From: Selenomonadales bacterium
Lineage (GTDB): Bacteria > Bacillota > Clostridia > Christensenellales > QALW01
Direction of reading: 5' to 3'
Assembly (NCBI GenBank): GCA_003150515.1
Contig: QALW01000044.1
Location: 22,707 to 86,706, forward strand
Length of the DNA stretch: 64,000 nucleotides
In this document: positions 41,282-49,824 of the stretch, in pieces
How positions within the stretch are numbered: the stretch's first letter is position 1
Layout of the letters: the number at the start of each line of letters is the position of its first letter
Translations under genes and position numbers: made by a program
The notes under the pieces: model-generated
Databases searched by the model: none
The model's input: the letters and a program-made list of their open reading frames with translations, nothing else
What the model was told of the DNA's origin: nothing

Positions 41282-42172
41282 ATGGATTTTACGGGCAAAA
41301 ACATAGTGATTACCGGCGCTTCTTCGGGCATAGGCCTGGCGTCGGCGCGCCTGCTGGCGCAAAAGGGCGGGAACGTCTACGCGCTCTCCCGCCGAGCCAG
41401 GACGGGTGAGAGGACTAATTGCGGACGGGGACGGATTATAGAAGTAGGCTGCGACGTGACGGACAGCCGTTCGGTTAGAGAAGCGTTTGAATATATTTTT
41501 TCGGACGCAGAAAATATTTACGGCCTGGTAAACTGCGCGGGCACGGGCATAGCCGGAGCCGTGGAGGAGACTTCGGAGGAAGAACTCTCCGGCCAGCTGG
41601 ACTGCAATCTTTACGGAACGCTGCGCGCTCTCAGGGAGGCGCTGGGCAGGATGCGGAAGCAGGGAGAGGGCCGGGTTGTAAATATGAGCTCGGTCGGCGG
41701 GCTGATAGGCCTGCCCTTTCAAGGCATGTACAGCGCCTCAAAATTCGCGCTGGAGGGCATGACCGAAGCGCTGAGGAACGAATTGCGCCCCTTTGGAATC
41801 AGGGTTTGCTTAATAGAGCCGGGCGACGTGCGCACGGGATTTACCCGCAGCCGCCGTTATACGGCTCGGACGCGGGAGAGCGAGGTATACCGGCGCGAGC
41901 TTTGCAGCGCCGTAAACGCAATGTCGGTCAGCGAGGAAAAGGGCATGCCCCCCGAAAAGGTGGCGCGGCTGGTTTTGAGGGCGCTGAGCATGAAAAATCC
42001 GCCGGTGAGAATGGCTGCCGGAGGCGGCTATAAGGCGCTTTGCTTTATAAAACGCTTTTTGCCCGACAGGCTGGTGAGCTGGGTTGTTTTTAAAATGTAC
42101 TGTACGCGCAAAAGCCTGGGCTCGGAATACTGGGATTTTGAAAAGGACGTGCTGGGCGTGAAAAAAGGCTGA
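41282..42172 (+). CDS. Short-chain dehydrogenase/reductase (SDR)
   Basis: 296 residues. Classical SDR: TGASSGIG cofactor motif (11-18), NCAG (about 85-88), catalytic Ser in MSSVGG and the YxxxK pair in YSASKFALEGM (Tyr near 149, Lys near 153), then PGDVRTGF. The basic ALSRRAR after strand 2 suggests NADP(H) preference. The C-terminal 60 residues (KALCFIKRFLPDRLVSWVVFKMY) are hydrophobic and basic and might contact membrane, as in lipid-active SDRs. The substrate is unknown. It is flanked by unrelated genes, with a 239-bp gap downstream. ATG 41282 has AAAGGGGAG upstream. Confidence 0.88.
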   Translation: MDFTGKNIVITGASSGIGLASARLLAQKGGNVYALSRRARTGERTNCGRGRIIEVGCDVTDSRSVREAFEYIFSDAENIYGLVNCAGTGIAGAVEETSEEELSGQLDCNLYGTLRALREALGRMRKQGEGRVVNMSSVGGLIGLPFQGMYSASKFALEGMTEALRNELRPFGIRVCLIEPGDVRTGFTRSRRYTARTRESEVYRRELCSAVNAMSVSEEKGMPPEKVARLVLRALSMKNPPVRMAAGGGYKALCFIKRFLPDRLVSWVVFKMYCTRKSLGSEYWDFEKDVLGVKKG

Positions 42173-42411
42173 ATTTGGCCTTGCATACAGCCAAAAATGA
42201 ATAAACGGCTCATGAACGGTTAATAAATTGTAAATATTTACTATAAAGCCGGGATTGAGAAATAAAAGCCTTGCGCGGCGGAGGCGGCGGGGATATTATA
42301 TGTGAGAAGCGCGCCCTTTTATTTGCGGGCACGGGCCTAAAACGGCGGGCCTTTGTTCCCGGCCCGGGGCGTTTTTAAAAAATATAAGAATTTGAATGGG
42401 AGCTGATAGTT

Positions 42412-43272
42412 ATGTTCAGGCTTATAACGGATATGTGCTGCGATCTGACCAAGGAGATGTGCGAGGAATTTGGGATTCTGGCCGTTCCCATGAGCTATAC
42501 TATGGACGGCAGGGATTTTTTGCATACGCTGGAGGACGGAAATCCGCATGAATTTTATCAGGCGCTGAGAAACGGCAGCATAAGCAAAACCAGTCAGATT
42601 AACAGCGAGGATTTTATAGAATTTTTCACGCCCTTCCTCGAGCAGGGCGAGGATATTCTATATTTAGCTTTTTCTTCGGGGCTGAGCGGCACCTATCAAA
42701 GCGCCTGCATTGCGGCGGAGGAATTAAAGAAACGCTTTAGCGAACGCACGGTTGCGGTTGTGGATTCGCTGGCGGCTTCCATGGGGCTGGGGCTTATGGC
42801 GTATTACGCCTCATGCCGCATTAAAGAGGGCATGAATCTGGCGGAGACGGTTTCCTGGCTGGAGAGCAATAAATTAAAGGTTAACCATTGGTTTACAGTG
42901 GACGATCTGCACTTTTTGCGCAGAGGAGGAAGAGTTACGGGCGCGGCGGCTTTCGTGGGCAGCCTTTTATCCATAAAGCCCGTTCTGCATACGGACGACG
43001 AGGGCAAATTAATACCCATGGAGAAAACCAGGGGACGCGCTAAAGCGCTGCGCGGGCTGGCGGAAAAATTAGAGCAGCAGGGAGAGAGTATTAACGGACA
43101 GACCATATTTATCAGCCACGGGGACTGCCTGGAGGACGCCGAGCATGTGCGCGGGCTTATAGCTGAAAAATATCCAGACTGCAAATTCAGAATGAATTAT
43201 ATAGGGCCGGTAATCGGCTCTCATTCAGGGCCGGGCACGGTGGCTGTGTTTTTTATGGGCGTTAAGCGCTAG
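42412..43272 (+). CDS. DegV-family fatty-acid-binding protein
   Basis: 286 residues. Typical DegV pattern: ITDMCCDLTKEMCEEFGI at the start, SYTMDGRDF, SISKTSQINSEDF (the S-x-TSQ ligand motif), LAFSSGLSGTYQSA, VDSLAASMGLGLMAYYA, and the C-terminal GPVIGSHSGPGTVAVFF. Such proteins bind a fatty acid and supply it to fatty acid kinase FakA for phospholipid synthesis; FakA is not encoded nearby. The first segment has MCC where many members have STSD, a small deviation at the ligand-carboxylate end. ATG 42412 follows GGGAG. A strong hairpin follows in the convergent gap. Confidence 0.92.
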   Translation: MFRLITDMCCDLTKEMCEEFGILAVPMSYTMDGRDFLHTLEDGNPHEFYQALRNGSISKTSQINSEDFIEFFTPFLEQGEDILYLAFSSGLSGTYQSACIAAEELKKRFSERTVAVVDSLAASMGLGLMAYYASCRIKEGMNLAETVSWLESNKLKVNHWFTVDDLHFLRRGGRVTGAAAFVGSLLSIKPVLHTDDEGKLIPMEKTRGRAKALRGLAEKLEQQGESINGQTIFISHGDCLEDAEHVRGLIAEKYPDCKFRMNYIGPVIGSHSGPGTVAVFFMGVKR

Positions 43273-43335
43273 CCGGCGGGGCTTTTGATTCTGTTGCCAC
43301 GGGGCAGCGGACATTCTGGCAAAAACTCATTGTAA

Positions 43336-43371
43336 AAGGCGGCTGATGAGAGCAATCTCATCCGCCGCCTT
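43336..43371. terminator. Probable bidirectional terminator
   Basis: 16-bp stem with one mismatch (AAGGCGGC ... ATGAGA arm) and a GCAA loop, between the convergent DegV gene and the sigma-factor gene. Only a short T-run follows. Confidence 0.7.
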
Positions 43372-43417
43372 GCTGTCTTTGCGCCGTTTAAAAGCATTTA
43401 TAACGACTTATCTTGCA

Positions 43418-45061
43418 TTATTTATTCACAACCATAAGCATTCCTTCCGCTCCCAGCCTGTTCTCAGGTTCTAAAAGCAGCCCCTTTTTAATTAATTCTT
43501 CTATGATGCCTGACAGAATTCTAATCCCGGCGATTAGCTGAGTGTAAATTTGGTATTCGCTGATTAGATGTTCGGGAATATGCTCTCTCATAAATTGCGA
43601 AAGCTCTTCCGCTATCTCTTCAACGAGCTCTCCCGCTTTATTATTCAGTTTAAAGGAAAGATTGTAGAAGTCCATATCATCTTTTTTATCAATTACGATG
43701 ATCCTTGGTTCAAGCAAATGCCCCTTTTTGCGTAAATAACCGCACTCAATGGCCTTCGCGGCAATTTCTTTTTCGCTTTCAGTCAGGTCGTCAATGTTTA
43801 ATCCGCCTATTGCCCGTATCAGCATTAACAGCATATCGTCATGCGCGATATTATATCCGCAGTAAAAATGCTTATCAAGCCTTTCTCCATAGATATTGGA
43901 AACAAAAACAGATTTATAACCGCCTATTTGAGTTGCATCGATGCCATCGCTTCCGTAAAAGCCGAAGTTTGGGTTCTGCTCGTCTGTAAAAGCTACTGCT
44001 ACGCATGAAAAGCTTCTGTTTATCGGAATAATATCACGGAAATATTTTTCCATAATAACCTTGTTGATTCTATCCTGAAAATCCCAAACCGTTCTTGAAA
44101 TTAAAGCCCACAATATAAAATTTAAATGGTTTTGTTGGCTCAAATAAGGGAATTCAAGAATTTCTTTTTCATTCCGTTTTAATTGGTCTATTATTAATTT
44201 GCAGTATTCAGGAAGACGCTTTTCGTATATCCTGTTCGCTTGATTATATTCGCTGTAATCAACAAGGAGGATATTCAAAGCATATTTTTCATTATCAAGC
44301 TTGCGGAGCATACCATAGCTGCCGTTTTCTCCTCTGCATTGAATTTCCAGTTCTTCTTCAACGTATGGCATGGGGATACATAACTCATCCGATAATTCTT
44401 TTGCGGATTTTGGCTTATCCTTGCAAAGATAAATAAGATTCTGCGAAAGCATGCGTTCGGCCTTGCTCCTGGGATCATTGCCGCATGGATTGCCCGTTCC
44501 GGATATGGCCAGTCTTATTGGCTTTAAAGATAAATTTCGCTTATTCATTGTTTCAACCTCTTTTCTAATTATATTCCGGGCGGAAAATAAACGTTGTTTT
44601 ACAGAATTTTCGGAGATATTAAGGTATTGAGCAATATCTTTGATTTTTATTTCATCAATATAATACATAACCATAACGTCCCGATATGCTTTTGATAAAA
44701 AAGAGATTTCCCTGAATATCGTCTTTAAGTGTTCAGTTTCTGCTATTTGTTCAAATAATTCCTCAATATCATCTGTTTTTGATAATAAAGACAGTTCGGT
44801 GTTTTCTATACTGATATCTTTTTTTCGTTTATTTCTTTTGTCACAGAAATCAGCATAGACTCTGCGTGCTATTGACCACGCGAATGCATAAAAATCATTG
44901 ATTTCATTTTGTTTATGTATCGCTGAAATTACAGCGATAATAATGTTTGAACACAAATCCTCTGCGTCGAAGGAAGTACTGCACCTTCTGTATGCAAAGC
45001 CATAGATTTTTTCAAGAAAATCACTATTATCTATCAATTCAAAAACTTCATCTATTTTCAT
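43418..45061 (-). CDS. ECF-like sigma factor with a long C-terminal extension
   Basis: 547 residues, roughly three times a normal ECF sigma. Residues about 1-175: region 2 (EDLCSNIIIAVISAIHKQNE, YAFAWSIARRVYADFCDKR) and region 4 (FLSKAYRDVMVMYYIDEIKI then KDIAQYLNISENSVKQRLFS), enough for promoter recognition. About 205-265 looks like a winged helix (KSAKELSDELCIPMPYVEEE). The remaining part is a globular domain with FYGSDGIDATQIGGYKSVF and ends in helices; no membrane segment. It probably controls sigma activity by sensing a signal. The gene is visibly AT-richer than its neighbours (many AAA, TTA, AAT codons), suggesting recent transfer. No anti-sigma gene is adjacent. Confidence 0.8.
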   Translation of the reverse strand: MKIDEVFELIDNSDFLEKIYGFAYRRCSTSFDAEDLCSNIIIAVISAIHKQNEINDFYAFAWSIARRVYADFCDKRNKRKKDISIENTELSLLSKTDDIEELFEQIAETEHLKTIFREISFLSKAYRDVMVMYYIDEIKIKDIAQYLNISENSVKQRLFSARNIIRKEVETMNKRNLSLKPIRLAISGTGNPCGNDPRSKAERMLSQNLIYLCKDKPKSAKELSDELCIPMPYVEEELEIQCRGENGSYGMLRKLDNEKYALNILLVDYSEYNQANRIYEKRLPEYCKLIIDQLKRNEKEILEFPYLSQQNHLNFILWALISRTVWDFQDRINKVIMEKYFRDIIPINRSFSCVAVAFTDEQNPNFGFYGSDGIDATQIGGYKSVFVSNIYGERLDKHFYCGYNIAHDDMLLMLIRAIGGLNIDDLTESEKEIAAKAIECGYLRKKGHLLEPRIIVIDKKDDMDFYNLSFKLNNKAGELVEEIAEELSQFMREHIPEHLISEYQIYTQLIAGIRILSGIIEELIKKGLLLEPENRLGAEGMLMVVNK

Positions 45062-45341
45062 TTGTTGTCTTCCTGTCTTCCGTTTGCAAACATCTTACGC
45101 ATATATAGTCGAAGAAAATACGAATTGGTTAGATGGTTTGCAAAATAAATTTCTCACGTTTCAAAATTTTGTCCTGCGCCGCTGAAGCTGCTGTCAATTG
45201 TTTGCGGGAATAAAGATAAATTCCTGCTGTTCGGGAGATAAGCGAATATGGCAGGATTATAGCATATAAATTAAGTATAGCAAAAGCGGAGCTTAAGAAG
45301 CTTTAAAAAAGGCGGAGGAAAAATAAAATTGAACTTAGCTA
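45062..45341. other. AT-rich intergenic region upstream of the sigma-factor gene
   Basis: Divergent gap between the sigma-factor gene and darA. No ORF of note. It presumably contains the sigma gene's own promoter; no clear -35/-10 pair could be fixed on the minus strand. Confidence 0.4.
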
Positions 45342-45370
45342 TTGCAGTTAAGGGAATTATGCTATATAAT
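45342..45370 (+). promoter_or_regulatory. Sigma-A promoter for darA-holB-ricT
   Basis: TTGCAG (45342-45347), 17-nt spacer, TATAAT (45365-45370), about 105 bp upstream of darA. Confidence 0.7.
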
Positions 45371-45474
45371 ATATATGAGTATTAATTTTGCCTCCGCCCC
45401 TTGAACGGGGCGGGCGTTCTATTTATATTATAATCAGAACAGTCCTATTAGATCTAGGACAGAAAGGGATGGCC

Positions 45475-45807
45475 ATGAAGCTTATAATAGCTATTGTTCA
45501 GGATGAGGATGCCGGAAGGCTTATAAGCTCGCTTATGAAGGAGGGCTATGGCGTAACCAAGCTTGCCACAACGGGCGGCTTTCTGCGCGCGGGCAATACT
45601 ACGCTGCTGCTGGGCGTAGAGGATGAAAAATTAGAGCACGCTCTGGAATTCATAGAAGGCATATGCAAAAGCAGGAAGCAGATGGTTTCGGCCAACAGCA
45701 CTTCTTTGGACGTATCCATGAATATGGGCATGTCCTCCAATATTGAAATTATGGTGGGAGGAGCCACGGTATTTGTGCTGGACGTGGTTAAATTCAGCAA
45801 ATTCTGA
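45475..45807 (+). CDS. darA: Cyclic-di-AMP receptor, PII-like protein DarA (PstA)
   Basis: 110 residues from ATG 45475, which is 6 nt after AAAGGG (ATG 45469 is closer than usual). Family length is 109. The sequence MKLIIAIVQDEDAGRLISSL, the T-loop-like GYGVTKLATTGGFLRAGNTT, GVEDEKLEHALEFI and a B-loop-like MVSANSTSLD to GGATVFVLDV are those of DarA/PstA, a trimeric PII-like protein that binds c-di-AMP. In Bacillus the same gene (yaaQ) precedes holB and yaaT, as here. Stop and next start overlap (TGATG), so translation with holB is coupled. Confidence 0.93.
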   Translation: MKLIIAIVQDEDAGRLISSLMKEGYGVTKLATTGGFLRAGNTTLLLGVEDEKLEHALEFIEGICKSRKQMVSANSTSLDVSMNMGMSSNIEIMVGGATVFVLDVVKFSKF

Positions 45808-46706
45808 TGTACGAAAGATACCAGCTTGTTTTGCATTCCAGGCAGTTTGAGGATATAAGGCGCAGCTTTTTAAACGGGCGCGCCGCTCATGCCTATATTA
45901 TAGAAGGGCCGGCTGGGGCGGGCAAGCGGACGCTTTCCAAACTGGCCTCGGCCTTAATTGTATGCCGGGAAAAAAGAGCATGTTTGGATTGCCCGGACTG
46001 CCGCCGCGCGCTTTTGGGCGTTCATCCGGACGTTCATTTATACAGCTCGGAAAAACGCATATCGGTTAAGGACATGCGCGGATTAATCGAGCAGTCGGCT
46101 TTAAAGCCCTATGAGGCGGATTACGGCGTATATATAGTGGAGAACGCGCATACGGCTACGGCCGAGGCGCAGAATTGCCTGCTTAAAACGCTGGAGGAGC
46201 CCCCGGGGGACAGCATATTTATGCTGCTTGCTCTGAACGCGGGACAGCTTTTGCCCACCGTGCGTTCCCGGTGCAGGCTTGTGCGCATGACGGGCTTTTC
46301 GGACGAATTGATTTTTCGTCAGCTTCAGGCGCTTTATCCGGGAGAGGAAAAATGCAGGCAGGCCGCGCAGATGGCGGGCGGCAATATAGGCCGGGGAGTG
46401 GCTCTTATTGAAAAACGGGAGCTTTGGGAACTGGCCGCGCTGGCCGAGAGGCTTTGCGCTGAGGCGGACAGCTTAAGCGCCGCGCAGGCTGCCGAGATGC
46501 TCAGGGGAGCCAAGGATAAAATGGACGAGCTGCTCCCGTTATTGGAGGAGCGGCTTATTCGCGCGGGGGACGTTAAATCCTTAGCCAGGCTGGGATATGT
46601 CGAGGACGCCGTGCGCAGGCTGGAGGAAAACGTCAACCCTGCTTTGGCGCTGGACGGGTTAGCTTATTATTTTACTAAGGGAGATTCTAAATGGCAAAAA
46701 TTATAG
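45807..46706 (+). CDS. holB: DNA polymerase III delta-prime subunit
   Basis: 299 residues. AAA+ clamp-loader fold: P-loop GPAGAGKR (34-41), zinc-binding cysteines C53, C59, C62 and C65 in CREKRACLDCPDC, GVHPDVHLY, ENAHTATAEAQNCLLKTLEEPP (sensor/Walker B area; a delta-prime usually lacks a working Walker B), and SRCRLVRM. It works in the replicative clamp loader with DnaX and HolA. Its ATG overlaps the darA stop by 1 nt and its 3' end overlaps ricT by 16 bp, so all three form a tight operon, with the conserved Bacillota order darA-holB-ricT. The tmk gene usual at this locus is not present. Confidence 0.9.
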   Translation: MYERYQLVLHSRQFEDIRRSFLNGRAAHAYIIEGPAGAGKRTLSKLASALIVCREKRACLDCPDCRRALLGVHPDVHLYSSEKRISVKDMRGLIEQSALKPYEADYGVYIVENAHTATAEAQNCLLKTLEEPPGDSIFMLLALNAGQLLPTVRSRCRLVRMTGFSDELIFRQLQALYPGEEKCRQAAQMAGGNIGRGVALIEKRELWELAALAERLCAEADSLSAAQAAEMLRGAKDKMDELLPLLEERLIRAGDVKSLARLGYVEDAVRRLEENVNPALALDGLAYYFTKGDSKWQKL

Positions 46707-47581
46707 GAGTTCGCTTCAGGAATTCCGGCAAGGTATATTATTTTAATCCGGGGCGGTATATTATAAAGGCGGGCTCGGGAGTTATAGTTGAGACTGTTCA
46801 GGGAGTGGAATTCGGAGAGGTGAGCATAGGCACGAAGGAAGTGCCTGATGAAGAAATAGTAGCTCCGCTTAAGGAGATTATACGCGTGGCCTCTCCTAAG
46901 GATTACGAGCAGCTTGAGGAAAATAAGAATAAGGAGCAAAAGGCCTTTGAGACGGCCTCGCGCAAAATCGCCGAACACAAGCTGGATATGAAGCTGGTGA
47001 GGGTGGAATATACCTTTGACGGAGCCAAGATAGTATTTTATTTCACTTCGGACGGCAGAGTGGATTTCAGGAATCTGGTTAAGGATTTGGCGCAGACTTT
47101 TAAAAGCAGAATAGAATTGAGGCAGATTGGCGCGCGGGATGAAGCTAAGCTGTTGGGGGGATTGGGCCCCTGTGGGCTGCCCTGCTGCTGCAATGCGTTT
47201 TTAGCTGATTTTCAGCCTGTTTCTATAAAAATGGCCAAGGAGCAGGGGCTGTCTCTGAATCCGACTAAAATAAGCGGGCTATGCGGCCGGCTGATGTGCT
47301 GCTTAAAATATGAGCAGAGTTATTATGAAAAGGCGCGCAAAGCGCTGCCCAGAATAAACGCCGAAGTTAAAACGCCCGACGGTACGGGAAAAGTATTTGA
47401 ATTGAATTTGCTTAAGGAACGGGTTAAGGTTAAATTGCAGCTTCCGGGAGATACTGTGGACATAAGGGAATACGAGGCTAAGGACGTAAAAGTTTTAAAG
47501 AACGGAGGCCCTGTTAAAGCCAAAGGGCAAAAAGAAGAGGAAATAGTGCTGGATGAGGAAATCAAGGCTATTTTAGATTAA
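46691..47581 (+). CDS. ricT: PSP1-domain protein RicT (YaaT)
   Basis: 296 residues. PSP1 C-terminal domain: IIGVRFRNSGKVYYFNPG at the start, GVEFGEVSIGTKEV, then the two conserved cysteine sets GPCGLPCCC (about 159-167) and LCGRLMCCLKYE (about 196-207) and KTPDGTGKVF. In Bacillus RicT forms a complex with RicA and RicF carrying Fe-S clusters and stimulates RNase Y-dependent mRNA maturation; sporulation and competence depend on it. ricA and ricF are not in this window. It starts inside the end of holB (16-bp overlap), with AAGGGAG as ribosome site, and is followed by a promoter for the next gene. Confidence 0.92.
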   Translation: MAKIIGVRFRNSGKVYYFNPGRYIIKAGSGVIVETVQGVEFGEVSIGTKEVPDEEIVAPLKEIIRVASPKDYEQLEENKNKEQKAFETASRKIAEHKLDMKLVRVEYTFDGAKIVFYFTSDGRVDFRNLVKDLAQTFKSRIELRQIGARDEAKLLGGLGPCGLPCCCNAFLADFQPVSIKMAKEQGLSLNPTKISGLCGRLMCCLKYEQSYYEKARKALPRINAEVKTPDGTGKVFELNLLKERVKVKLQLPGDTVDIREYEAKDVKVLKNGGPVKAKGQKEEEIVLDEEIKAILD

Positions 47582-47589
47582 TTTATCCT

Positions 47590-47617
47590 TTGCAAATAAT
47601 TTTCTTTATGCTATAAT
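47590..47617 (+). promoter_or_regulatory. Sigma-A promoter for the ferredoxin gene
   Basis: TTGCAA (47590-47595), 16-nt spacer, TATAAT (47612-47617), just after ricT. A small CCGGA/TCCGG hairpin with a T-run at 47651-47670 lies in the leader and may attenuate read-through. Confidence 0.65.
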
Positions 47618-47698
47618 AAGAAATAAACAAGAGGCGTTTATTAAGAGAGTCCGGATAATTCCGGCTTTTTGCTCAGCTTTTTGGAGGAGGTGAAAACC

Positions 47699-47869
47699 AT
47701 GGCTTATATAATCAGCGACGATTGCATTTCCTGCGGCGCTTGCGAGGCTGAATGTCCCGTTGGAGCTATTTCCGAAGGGGATGGAAAGTATCAGATTGAC
47801 GCCGATACCTGCATTGAATGCGGCGCATGCGAGGGAGTGTGTCCCGTTGGCGCGCCTAAACAGGGTTGA
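47699..47869 (+). CDS. 2[4Fe-4S] clostridial-type ferredoxin
   Basis: 56 residues from ATG 47699, 6 nt after a GGAGGAGGTG ribosome site; earlier in-frame ATG 47669 is rejected. Two cluster motifs: CISCGACEAECP (Cys 9, 12, 15, 19) and CIECGACEGVCP (Cys 38, 41, 44, 48), exactly the clostridial ferredoxin spacing. A low-potential soluble electron carrier for pyruvate:ferredoxin oxidoreductase, hydrogenase and related enzymes. Monocistronic: promoter upstream, terminator downstream. Confidence 0.96.
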   Translation: MAYIISDDCISCGACEAECPVGAISEGDGKYQIDADTCIECGACEGVCPVGAPKQG

Positions 47870-47883
47870 TTTCGCGCATATTT

Positions 47884-47930
47884 AAACGGCTTCCGGAGCG
47901 TTTGACTTGCTTCGGAGGCCGTTTTTATTT
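47884..47930 (+). terminator. Rho-independent terminator after ferredoxin
   Basis: Nearly perfect 16-bp stem (AAACGGCTTCCGGAGC arm) with a 9-nt loop, then TTTTTATTTTTTT. Confidence 0.9.
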
Positions 47931-47963
47931 TTTTAATTAGAGGCGCTTTTGAAGGGACGTTAA

Positions 47964-47997
47964 GGGGGCGCCCCCGCCCTTTAAAGGAGGCGCCCGC
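47964..47997 (-). repeat. Short intergenic repeat, family B copy
   Basis: Minus strand reads GCGCCTCCTTTAAAGGGCGG then GGGCGCCCCC; core identical to the 9017 copy apart from one extra G. Confidence 0.65.
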
Positions 47998-48068
47998 AAT
48001 TCCTGCATTTCTATCTGCGTTTTCCATTTCCTTTTTCTCTATTTCTCTAAATATTTTATCATGCGCCA

Positions 48069-48131
48069 TATTCCCGCCTGCGGGCGGGAATAGATATAGC
48101 CCCGCCCGGCGCCCTGTTTACCCGGCGCCGG
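48069..48131 (+). repeat. Family A hairpin element, fragment
   Basis: TATTCCCGCC/GGCGGGAATA hairpin, GATATAGCCCCGCC, then CGGCGCC/GGCGCCG hairpin. It looks like a rearranged copy; the surrounding 47998-48215 gap otherwise shows no gene. Confidence 0.45.
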
Positions 48132-48215
48132 CATAAAATTCCAAGCCGCGCGCTTTCCGATTCTTCTGGACTTTGGCGTAAAAATATGATTTAATATTAA
48201 GAGGAATGTATTTAT

Positions 48216-48368
48216 ATGCGCCTGAATATTCTCTTTTTAAGGAGAACGCGCCGTTTGGGCCGGTTTTCTTTTGAGGCATTTTATTTCGGTCTGATGGGAT
48301 TGAATCCCGTTCGGCTTTTTAAGAAGAGGCGTAGGGGCATAAAGAATAAAAAGCTGCGGAAGGAGTAG
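48216..48368 (+). CDS. Possible 50-residue basic peptide
   Basis: ATG 48216 to TAG 48366: 50 residues, strongly basic, ending in a Lys/Arg run (FKKRRRGIKNKKLRKE). A GAGGA lies about 11 nt upstream, slightly far. It ends 7 nt before the SPFH gene, whose ribosome site (AAGGAG) is the end of this ORF, so it could be translationally linked. No family is recognised. Could be a spurious ORF. Confidence 0.35.
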   Translation: MRLNILFLRRTRRLGRFSFEAFYFGLMGLNPVRLFKKRRRGIKNKKLRKE

Positions 48369-48375
48369 TTGAATT

Positions 48376-49701
48376 ATGGGACTTATTAAAGCGGGTATAG
48401 GAGCTCTGGGAGGCACTTTGGCTGACCAGTGGAAAGAATTTTTCTACTGCGATTCGCTGGACGCGGATATTTTGGCGGTTAAGGGCCAGAAAAGGATTTC
48501 GGGGCGTTCAAGCAATACTAAGGGCAATGATAATATAATTTCAAACGGCAGCGGAATAGCCGTGGCCGACGGGCAGTGCATGATGATTGTGGAGCAGGGC
48601 CGGGTCTTGGAGGTATGCGCCGAGCCGGGCGAATATACCTTTGACAACTCCACAGAACCCAGCATATTTGCAGGCAGCCTGGGCAAGAGCATTATAGAGA
48701 CTTTTAAAACCATCGGCCGGAGATTTACATACGGCGGCGATACGGGAAAGGATCAGAGAGTTTATTATTTTAACACCAAGGAAATAGTGGGAAATAAATA
48801 CGGCACAGCCAGCCCCGTGCCCTTTAGGGTGGTGGATAATAATATAGGGCTGGATATAGATATTTCTATAAGATGCAACGGCGAATATTCTTATAAAATA
48901 ACTAATCCTCTGCTTTTTTATACCAACGTATGCGGCAACGTTCAGCATAGTTATAACCGTTCGGAAATAGACAGCATGCTTAAGACCGAGCTGCTTACCG
49001 CTCTTCAGCCTGCTTTTGCGCAGATTTCGGCTATGGGTGTGAGATACAGCGCTTTGCCGGGGCATACAATGGAAATGGCTCAGGCGCTTAACGGAGTGCT
49101 GTCTGAGAAATGGAAGGAATTAAGGGGCATAGAGGTTGCTTCTTTCGGAATTAATTCTGTTACCGCCTCAAAAGAGGACGCAGAGATGATCAAGCAGCTC
49201 CAGAAGAGCGCAGTTATGCGGGATCCCAATATGGCGGCGGCCACCCTTATAGGCGCGCAGTCGGACGCTATGCGCGCGGCCGCTCAAAACGAGGGAGGCG
49301 CAATGATGGGCTTTATGGGGCTGGGCATGGCCCAGCAGGCAGGCGGCGCCAACGCGCAGGATTTATTCAATATGGGAAAAGCGGGGGAACAGGCGCGTCC
49401 TCAGCCGGATAAGGAGGCTCAGCCGGCTTCAAAGGGAGCGGGCTGGGTTTGCTCCTGCGGCGCGGCCAATAATGGCAAATTCTGCTCCGAATGCGGCGCC
49501 GGCAAACCTCAGGAAGGATGGATTTGTTCCTGCGGAGCGGTGAATAAGGGCAAATTCTGTTCTGAATGCGGTCAGAAAAAGCCGCAGGGAGCGCTTTTGT
49601 ATAAATGCGATAAATGCGGCTGGGAGCCGGAAGATCCGGCGCATCCGCCCAAATTCTGTCCTGAATGCGGCGATAAGTTTGACGAGGACGACGTTAAATA
49701 A
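48376..49701 (+). CDS. SPFH-domain protein with C-terminal zinc ribbons, YdjI-like
   Basis: 441 residues. N-terminal beta/alpha SPFH (band 7-like) domain (about 20-270: EFFYCDSLDADILAVKGQKR, IAVADGQCMMIVEQGRVLEV, GSLGKSIIETFK, and the helical EVASFGINSVTASKEDAEMI end), then a Met/Gln/Ala-rich linker and three zinc-ribbon repeats: CSCGAANNGKFCSECG, CSCGAVNKGKFCSECG, and CDKCGW...FCPECG. B. subtilis YdjI has the same plan and, with YdjG and YdjH, recruits PspA to the membrane under envelope stress. The two genes that follow match YdjG and YdjH types, supporting this assignment. No transmembrane segment, so it acts at the inner membrane face. Confidence 0.85.
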   Translation: MGLIKAGIGALGGTLADQWKEFFYCDSLDADILAVKGQKRISGRSSNTKGNDNIISNGSGIAVADGQCMMIVEQGRVLEVCAEPGEYTFDNSTEPSIFAGSLGKSIIETFKTIGRRFTYGGDTGKDQRVYYFNTKEIVGNKYGTASPVPFRVVDNNIGLDIDISIRCNGEYSYKITNPLLFYTNVCGNVQHSYNRSEIDSMLKTELLTALQPAFAQISAMGVRYSALPGHTMEMAQALNGVLSEKWKELRGIEVASFGINSVTASKEDAEMIKQLQKSAVMRDPNMAAATLIGAQSDAMRAAAQNEGGAMMGFMGLGMAQQAGGANAQDLFNMGKAGEQARPQPDKEAQPASKGAGWVCSCGAANNGKFCSECGAGKPQEGWICSCGAVNKGKFCSECGQKKPQGALLYKCDKCGWEPEDPAHPPKFCPECGDKFDEDDVK

Positions 49702-49824
49702 GCAAGCGGAATTGCAGGCTGCGCAACGAAAATAAATATTTTCCCGCCCGGCAGGCCTGCGCGCGCTTTGAATATACGCGCGCGGTTAAAAAGGAGCGGC
49801 GGAAAGATTTCTTGGAGGAGGATT

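Noticed and set aside
48290..48320. GGGATTGAATCCC hairpin resembling a tRNA T-arm
   Set aside because: No acceptor stem, anticodon arm or CCA could be found around it.
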